Assembly: GCA_937877595.1 (NCBI GenBank)
Contig: CALFIY010000061.1
Span: 1 to 35,292 of the forward strand
Source of the DNA: an uncultured Prevotella sp.
GTDB taxonomy: Bacteria; Bacteroidota; Bacteroidia; Bacteroidales; Bacteroidaceae
Length of the DNA: 35,292 bases
Direction of reading: 5' to 3'
In this document: piece after piece, positions 31,356-35,292 of the stretch
Layout: each line of letters starts with the position of its first letter
Position numbering within the stretch: position 1 is the stretch's first letter
Program-made: the position numbers and the translations under genes
Notes under the pieces: generated by a model
Seen by the model: only the letters and a program-made list of their open reading frames with translations
Database searches by the model: none
Told to the model about the DNA's origin: nothing

Positions 31356-33287
31356 ATGGGAAAAATTATTGGAATTGACTTAGGAACTACCAACAGTTGC
31401 GTTGCCGTATTCGAGGGCAACGAGCCAGTAGTAATCGCTAATAGCGAAGGAAAGCGCACCACCCCGTCGGTGGTAGGCTTCGTAGAAGGAGGCGAGCGCA
31501 AAATTGGCGACCCTGCCAAGCGCCAGGCCATAACCAACCCAAAGAAGACCGTTTATTCTATTAAGCGCTTCATGGGTGAGAACTGGCAGCAGACAGAAAA
31601 GGAAATCTCGCGCGTACCTTATTCAGTAGTTAACGAGGGTGGCTACCCACGCGTTGATATCGACGGCCGCAAATACACTCCGCAGGAAATCTCTGCAATG
31701 GTGCTTCAGAAGATGAAGAAGACCGCCGAGGACTATCTGGGACAGGAAGTGACCGATGCCGTTATCACGGTACCTGCCTACTTCTCCGACTCTCAGCGCC
31801 AGGCCACCAAGGAAGCAGGACAGATTGCCGGACTGAACGTGCGCCGTATCGTCAATGAGCCTACCGCTGCCGCTCTGGCATACGGTGTCGACAAGGCCAA
31901 CAAAGACATGAAGATTGCAGTCTTCGACCTCGGCGGCGGTACATTCGATATCTCCATCCTGGAGTTTGGCGGCGGCGTCTTTGAAGTACTCTCCACAAAT
32001 GGTGACACTCACCTTGGCGGCGACGACTTCGACCAGGTTATCATCGACTGGCTCGTCCAGGAGTTTAAGAACGACGAAGGTGCCGACCTCACTGCCGACC
32101 CGATGGCCATGCAGCGCCTGAAGGAAGCAGCCGAGAAGGCAAAGATAGAGTTGAGTTCTTCTACATCGACAGAAATCAACCTGCCATACATCATGCCTGT
32201 TGCAGGAGTGCCCAAGCACTTGGTGAAGACTCTGACACGTGCAAAATTCGAGCAGTTGGCTCACGGACTTATCCAGGCATGTCTCTCTCCATGTCAGAAA
32301 GCAATTTCCGATGCTAAACTGTCAACATCTGACATTGACGAGGTGATTCTCGTCGGAGGCTCAAGCCGTATTCCTGCCGTACAGGAACTCGTCAAGAACT
32401 ACTTCGGCAAGGAGCCAAGCAAGGGCGTCAACCCTGACGAGGTTGTTGCAGTAGGTGCTTCCATCCAAGGCGCAATTCTTAACAAGGAAGGCGGCGTAGG
32501 CGACATCGTACTGCTCGACGTTACTCCTCTTACTCTCGGTATTGAGACCATGGGTGGCGTTATGACAAAACTCATCGAGGCCAACACCACCATCCCATGC
32601 AACAAGAGCGAGACCTTCTCAACCGCTACTGACAACCAGACCGAAGTTACCATCCATGTTCTTCAGGGCGAACGTCCGATGGCACGCGACAACAAGAGCA
32701 TCGGTCAGTTTAACCTCACCGGCATTGCTCCCGCTCCACGCGGTGTTCCACAGATCGAAGTTACCTTCGACATCGATGCCAACGGTATCCTCAAGGTTAG
32801 CGCTAAGGACAAGGCCACTGGTAAGGAGCAGACTATCCGCATCGAGGCATCGTCAGGCCTCTCTCAGGACGAGATTAACCGCATGAAGGCAGAAGCCGAG
32901 CAGAACGCCGAAAACGACAAGAAGGAGCGCGAGCGCGTTGACAAGATGAACCAGGCCGACTCTATGATTTTCCAGACGGAGAACCAACTCAAGGAGATTG
33001 GCGACAAGATTCCTGCCGAGCACAAGCCAGCCATTGAGCAGGCTCTGCAGCAACTGAAGGATGCCCACAAGGCCGGCGACATCGCAGCCATCGACACCGC
33101 CATTACTGCCCTCAACACTGCATGGCAGACTGCCAGCACCAAGATGTATCAGGGCGCAGGTGCACAGGCTGGCGCACAGGGCACCGACCAGCAGCAAGGT
33201 CCATTCTACAACCAGCAGGCCGACAGCCAGCAGCAGGCTCCAAAGGATGACAACATCCAGGACGCTGACTTTGAGGAGGTGAAGTAA
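31356..33287 (+). CDS. dnaK: Chaperone DnaK (Hsp70)
   Basis: ATP-dependent chaperone that works with DnaJ and GrpE. The ATG at 31356 gives 643 residues starting MGKIIGIDLGTTNSCVAVFE; the open frame back to 31281 is leader. The nucleotide-binding domain shows AVITVPAYFSDSQRQATKEA, RIVNEPTAAALAYG, FDLGGGTFDISIL, GDTHLGGDDFD and ILVGGSSRIPAVQ. After the linker DVTPLTLGIET comes the substrate-binding domain and a helical lid with a Gln/Ala-rich tail ending DADFEEVK, the usual C-terminal motif. dnaJ and grpE are not adjacent. The leader has TACGCTTTG at 31261-31269, a box with one extra base; no HrcA-type operator was seen. Confidence 0.97.
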   Translation: MGKIIGIDLGTTNSCVAVFEGNEPVVIANSEGKRTTPSVVGFVEGGERKIGDPAKRQAITNPKKTVYSIKRFMGENWQQTEKEISRVPYSVVNEGGYPRVDIDGRKYTPQEISAMVLQKMKKTAEDYLGQEVTDAVITVPAYFSDSQRQATKEAGQIAGLNVRRIVNEPTAAALAYGVDKANKDMKIAVFDLGGGTFDISILEFGGGVFEVLSTNGDTHLGGDDFDQVIIDWLVQEFKNDEGADLTADPMAMQRLKEAAEKAKIELSSSTSTEINLPYIMPVAGVPKHLVKTLTRAKFEQLAHGLIQACLSPCQKAISDAKLSTSDIDEVILVGGSSRIPAVQELVKNYFGKEPSKGVNPDEVVAVGASIQGAILNKEGGVGDIVLLDVTPLTLGIETMGGVMTKLIEANTTIPCNKSETFSTATDNQTEVTIHVLQGERPMARDNKSIGQFNLTGIAPAPRGVPQIEVTFDIDANGILKVSAKDKATGKEQTIRIEASSGLSQDEINRMKAEAEQNAENDKKERERVDKMNQADSMIFQTENQLKEIGDKIPAEHKPAIEQALQQLKDAHKAGDIAAIDTAITALNTAWQTASTKMYQGAGAQAGAQGTDQQQGPFYNQQADSQQQAPKDDNIQDADFEEVK

Positions 33288-33317
33288 GGCTAGATAAGAA
33301 ACAATAAGAAACTCACA

Positions 33318-33357
33318 AGAAAGTGGTGTAATCCAAGCGGTTACGCCACTTTTTGTT
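33318..33357 (+). terminator. Rho-independent terminator of dnaK
   Basis: AAAGTGGTGTAA (33320-33331) pairs with TTACGCCACTTT (33341-33352) with one G-T pair; the stem leads into TTTTTG. It lies 33 bases after the dnaK stop. Confidence 0.88.
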
Positions 33358-33577
33358 ATTGTTAAACTTTGTTTTGGTTCTTGCTATTTTCGGATTTATA
33401 AAGGCTGTTATCGATTATGTACAGTCTGGCTATCGTAGTTTTCAGCTATCGTCAGGAGTGCGATGTTAGACGCTACATGAATGATTAGCCTGACAAGGAC
33501 AAGGCAGCAGATGAAGTCAGCCGACAGCAAAGGAGGCTGACTTGTAATTGTTTATGCATTATTATTGTTTGTAACAA
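33358..33577. other. Intergenic region between dnaK terminator and the Sel1 gene
   Basis: About 220 bases with no supportable gene. It holds a direct repeat GCTATCGT (near 33430 and 33449) and a 9-bp hairpin, AAGTCAGCC at 33514-33522 with GGCTGACTT at 33535-33543. The hairpin lies some 35 bases past the stop of the minus-strand gene and might be its terminator, though no T-run follows on that strand. Confidence 0.5.
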
Positions 33578-35292
33578 TTAATATCCAATACGCTGTAGGC
33601 CTTGTTTCGCAAGATTTTTCGTCTTAGCGTCACCATAGCTTAATGCATCGTGATAGTACGACCTTGCCAACTTTATGTTAGGTGAGTATGTTCCATTTAT
33701 ATTTCTTATTGCTTTGTATCTGCCTTTTTCTATATAATATCCCAATTTGTAAATTGCAAACGCAGTGATCTCGTCATATACTCCACCGCCTCTGACGCAT
33801 TCACTATAAGCCTTTATTGCTCCGTCAATGTGCTTGTTCCCAAATATGCCAGTCTCAAAAGCCACTCCCACTCTGCAATAGGCAAGATGAACATTCTTGG
33901 CATAATGGTGTTGATATGTACTATACACCCAACCGTTGTAGTCAACACAATCTACATAATAGAGGGCGGCTTTTTTCTGATTTTTAGTCACTCCATTACC
34001 TGTCCACAACAGATTTGCCATAAACATCTTGCCAAAGCACTGAGCGCATTCTTCCTCACTGTCTATTGCCTTCTTATAATATTCAATGCCCTTGGCGACA
34101 TTCTTCTTCACACCTATACCATTACATAAATAATAGCCTACTACAGCCCATGCTTCTTCTACACCAGTTTCCGCAAAATGATAAGCCGACATGAATTCTC
34201 GGCCGTCTGCATCGTTTGCGACGCTGTATTTTGCCTGCAATTCTTTCCTTAATTTTTCAGTTTCTTTTTCTGCCGCTATGCTGTCTCTCTCAGCCTTCTC
34301 TTTTTGCTGTTGTTGCTCTTTCGCCAGATCATCGGCCGATTTTCCATTGGTATATACTATGGATTTCCCATTATGTATCAGAGTTCCGTTAATAGGTAAT
34401 ATTCCAGAATCTGCTAATCTTTTTGATTGCATGATTTTCTTAAACAAATCAGATATAGGGTACTTGTCATCTCCGATATTTATTGAGCCCTTATAAGTTC
34501 CCTTGTCAGTATAGTGAATCTCGCCATTGGCCTCTTCCTTACTGTCGCTTATTACAGGATGCTGTTTTCCTGTATTTGGCTTTACACAATTATAACTTAC
34601 GATGGCATCTTGATATGTCTTTCTAAAACTGACAATCCTGCTCACTACTTCATCATAAGTGAAGTTATCTCCATTCTGATATTCACAACCAACTCTTGTG
34701 CCAACTTTCGTAAAGACCTGCCCATCAGGAAAACTTAACATATCCATTGTACCAATAGATGTCAATTTCCATTCATTACTTAATATGAATGTTTCTGCTT
34801 GACAATATTTACCTTCTTGACCTGACTCAAAAAATGCTATCGGACTGAACATATCTGAAAAATTAGCATGATATGCAGGTGTCGTAAAATTAGTAAAGAA
34901 TGGTTGAGCCTCTACTTCACATTTACTATCCGATGGAGTTCTCTTTATTTGGAAGGGATAGTCAGGCGTAACCACGACCGTTCTCATGGAATAGTCTTTG
35001 AATTTGCCATCAGTCATCTTAAAAGTAACAGAAGTGCCATCAGAAGCTATGCTATACTCAACAGTTCCTTTATAGATACTACTGTTTATCCATAAAGGCC
35101 CATTATGCTTGTCAAACGCAAGTTTTGCGTTTTTCACGACTCCATTATCGAATTCACCTTCCAGCACATCTTTTCTGGTGTCAACTGTCAGGTTGTAGAT
35201 AATTTCCAATTTTCCTTTGCCGGAAGGTTGATTGTTCGCATCAACCTTTCCCGTGTAGGTGATGTGTTTAGTAAATGAGATATCCTCTCCAT
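33578..35292 (-). CDS. Sel1-repeat protein with MORN-like N-terminal repeats, 5' end missing
   Basis: The reading frame runs off the right edge, so the start is unknown; at least 570 residues are present. The first visible part contains beta-strand repeats of MORN type, such as ITYTGKVDANNQPSGKGKLE, IYKGTVEYS and later HYTDKGTYKGSI. Residues about 330-365 form a Gln/Lys/Glu coiled coil (KEQQQQKEKAERD). The C-terminal 190 residues hold about four Sel1-like repeats, the clearest being AWAVVGYYLCNGIGVKKNVA and AKGIEYYKKAI. Both repeat types mediate protein contacts, so no enzymatic role is suggested. Codon use is visibly more AT-rich than in the rest of the window, which hints at transfer or weak selection. 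The signal peptide, if any, is outside the window. Confidence 0.75.
   Translation of the reverse strand, partial: GEDISFTKHITYTGKVDANNQPSGKGKLEIIYNLTVDTRKDVLEGEFDNGVVKNAKLAFDKHNGPLWINSSIYKGTVEYSIASDGTSVTFKMTDGKFKDYSMRTVVVTPDYPFQIKRTPSDSKCEVEAQPFFTNFTTPAYHANFSDMFSPIAFFESGQEGKYCQAETFILSNEWKLTSIGTMDMLSFPDGQVFTKVGTRVGCEYQNGDNFTYDEVVSRIVSFRKTYQDAIVSYNCVKPNTGKQHPVISDSKEEANGEIHYTDKGTYKGSINIGDDKYPISDLFKKIMQSKRLADSGILPINGTLIHNGKSIVYTNGKSADDLAKEQQQQKEKAERDSIAAEKETEKLRKELQAKYSVANDADGREFMSAYHFAETGVEEAWAVVGYYLCNGIGVKKNVAKGIEYYKKAIDSEEECAQCFGKMFMANLLWTGNGVTKNQKKAALYYVDCVDYNGWVYSTYQHHYAKNVHLAYCRVGVAFETGIFGNKHIDGAIKAYSECVRGGGVYDEITAFAIYKLGYYIEKGRYKAIRNINGTYSPNIKLARSYYHDALSYGDAKTKNLAKQGLQRIGY

Overview
The window is about 35 kb of chromosome from a Bacteroidales bacterium, most likely Prevotella or a close relative. 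The protein families point this way: NusA with the Bacteroidetes layout, IF2 with a long N-terminal extension, a DUF4271 membrane protein beside hemD, a folP-cdaA pair, and an RNase H ending in the motif WGEVPADFGRK. The promoters agree: several genes are preceded by the Bacteroidetes form, TTTG about 19-21 bases before TAnnTTTG. Almost no gene has a Shine-Dalgarno sequence; rpsR is a clear exception.

Layout. 127-1383: ribosomal protein operon rpsF-rpsR-rplI. 1620-5170: a divergent galactan pair, a GH53 endo-galactanase (minus) and a GH2 beta-galactosidase (plus), both exported. 5505-10158: the rimP-nusA-infB translation/transcription operon, with a terminator-like hairpin in its leader. 10220-12500 (minus): argS followed by an RNase H. 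12718-19378: two tandem membrane sensor kinases with periplasmic solute-binding domains, then a dNTP triphosphohydrolase. 19439-22958: metK, a DUF4271 membrane protein, hemD, rnpA and yidD, tightly spaced. 23096-24394: tyrS with its own promoter. 24641-26255: folP and the diadenylate cyclase cdaA. 26396-29701: pta-ackA-recA. 29824-31155 (minus): an exported protein of unknown function with a BamE-like C-terminus, divergent from dnaK (31356-33287). 33578 to the right edge (minus): a partial, AT-rich Sel1-repeat protein. No rRNA, tRNA, insertion sequence, phage gene or CRISPR array was seen.

Most of the window is core housekeeping. Four things stand out: (1) the first sensor kinase has glutamine where the phosphorylated histidine should be, next to an intact paralogue; (2) a roughly 190-bp intergenic element after tyrS has 18-bp terminal inverted repeats, a long central palindrome and tandem 21-nt units, and the same 21-nt unit recurs about 23 kb away after rplI; (3) an inverted array of octamers lies between rpsR and rplI; (4) a strong Shine-Dalgarno precedes rpsR, which fits the proposed autoregulation of bS18 in Bacteroidetes. 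Domain calls and motif positions come from reading the translations by eye; no database search was run.
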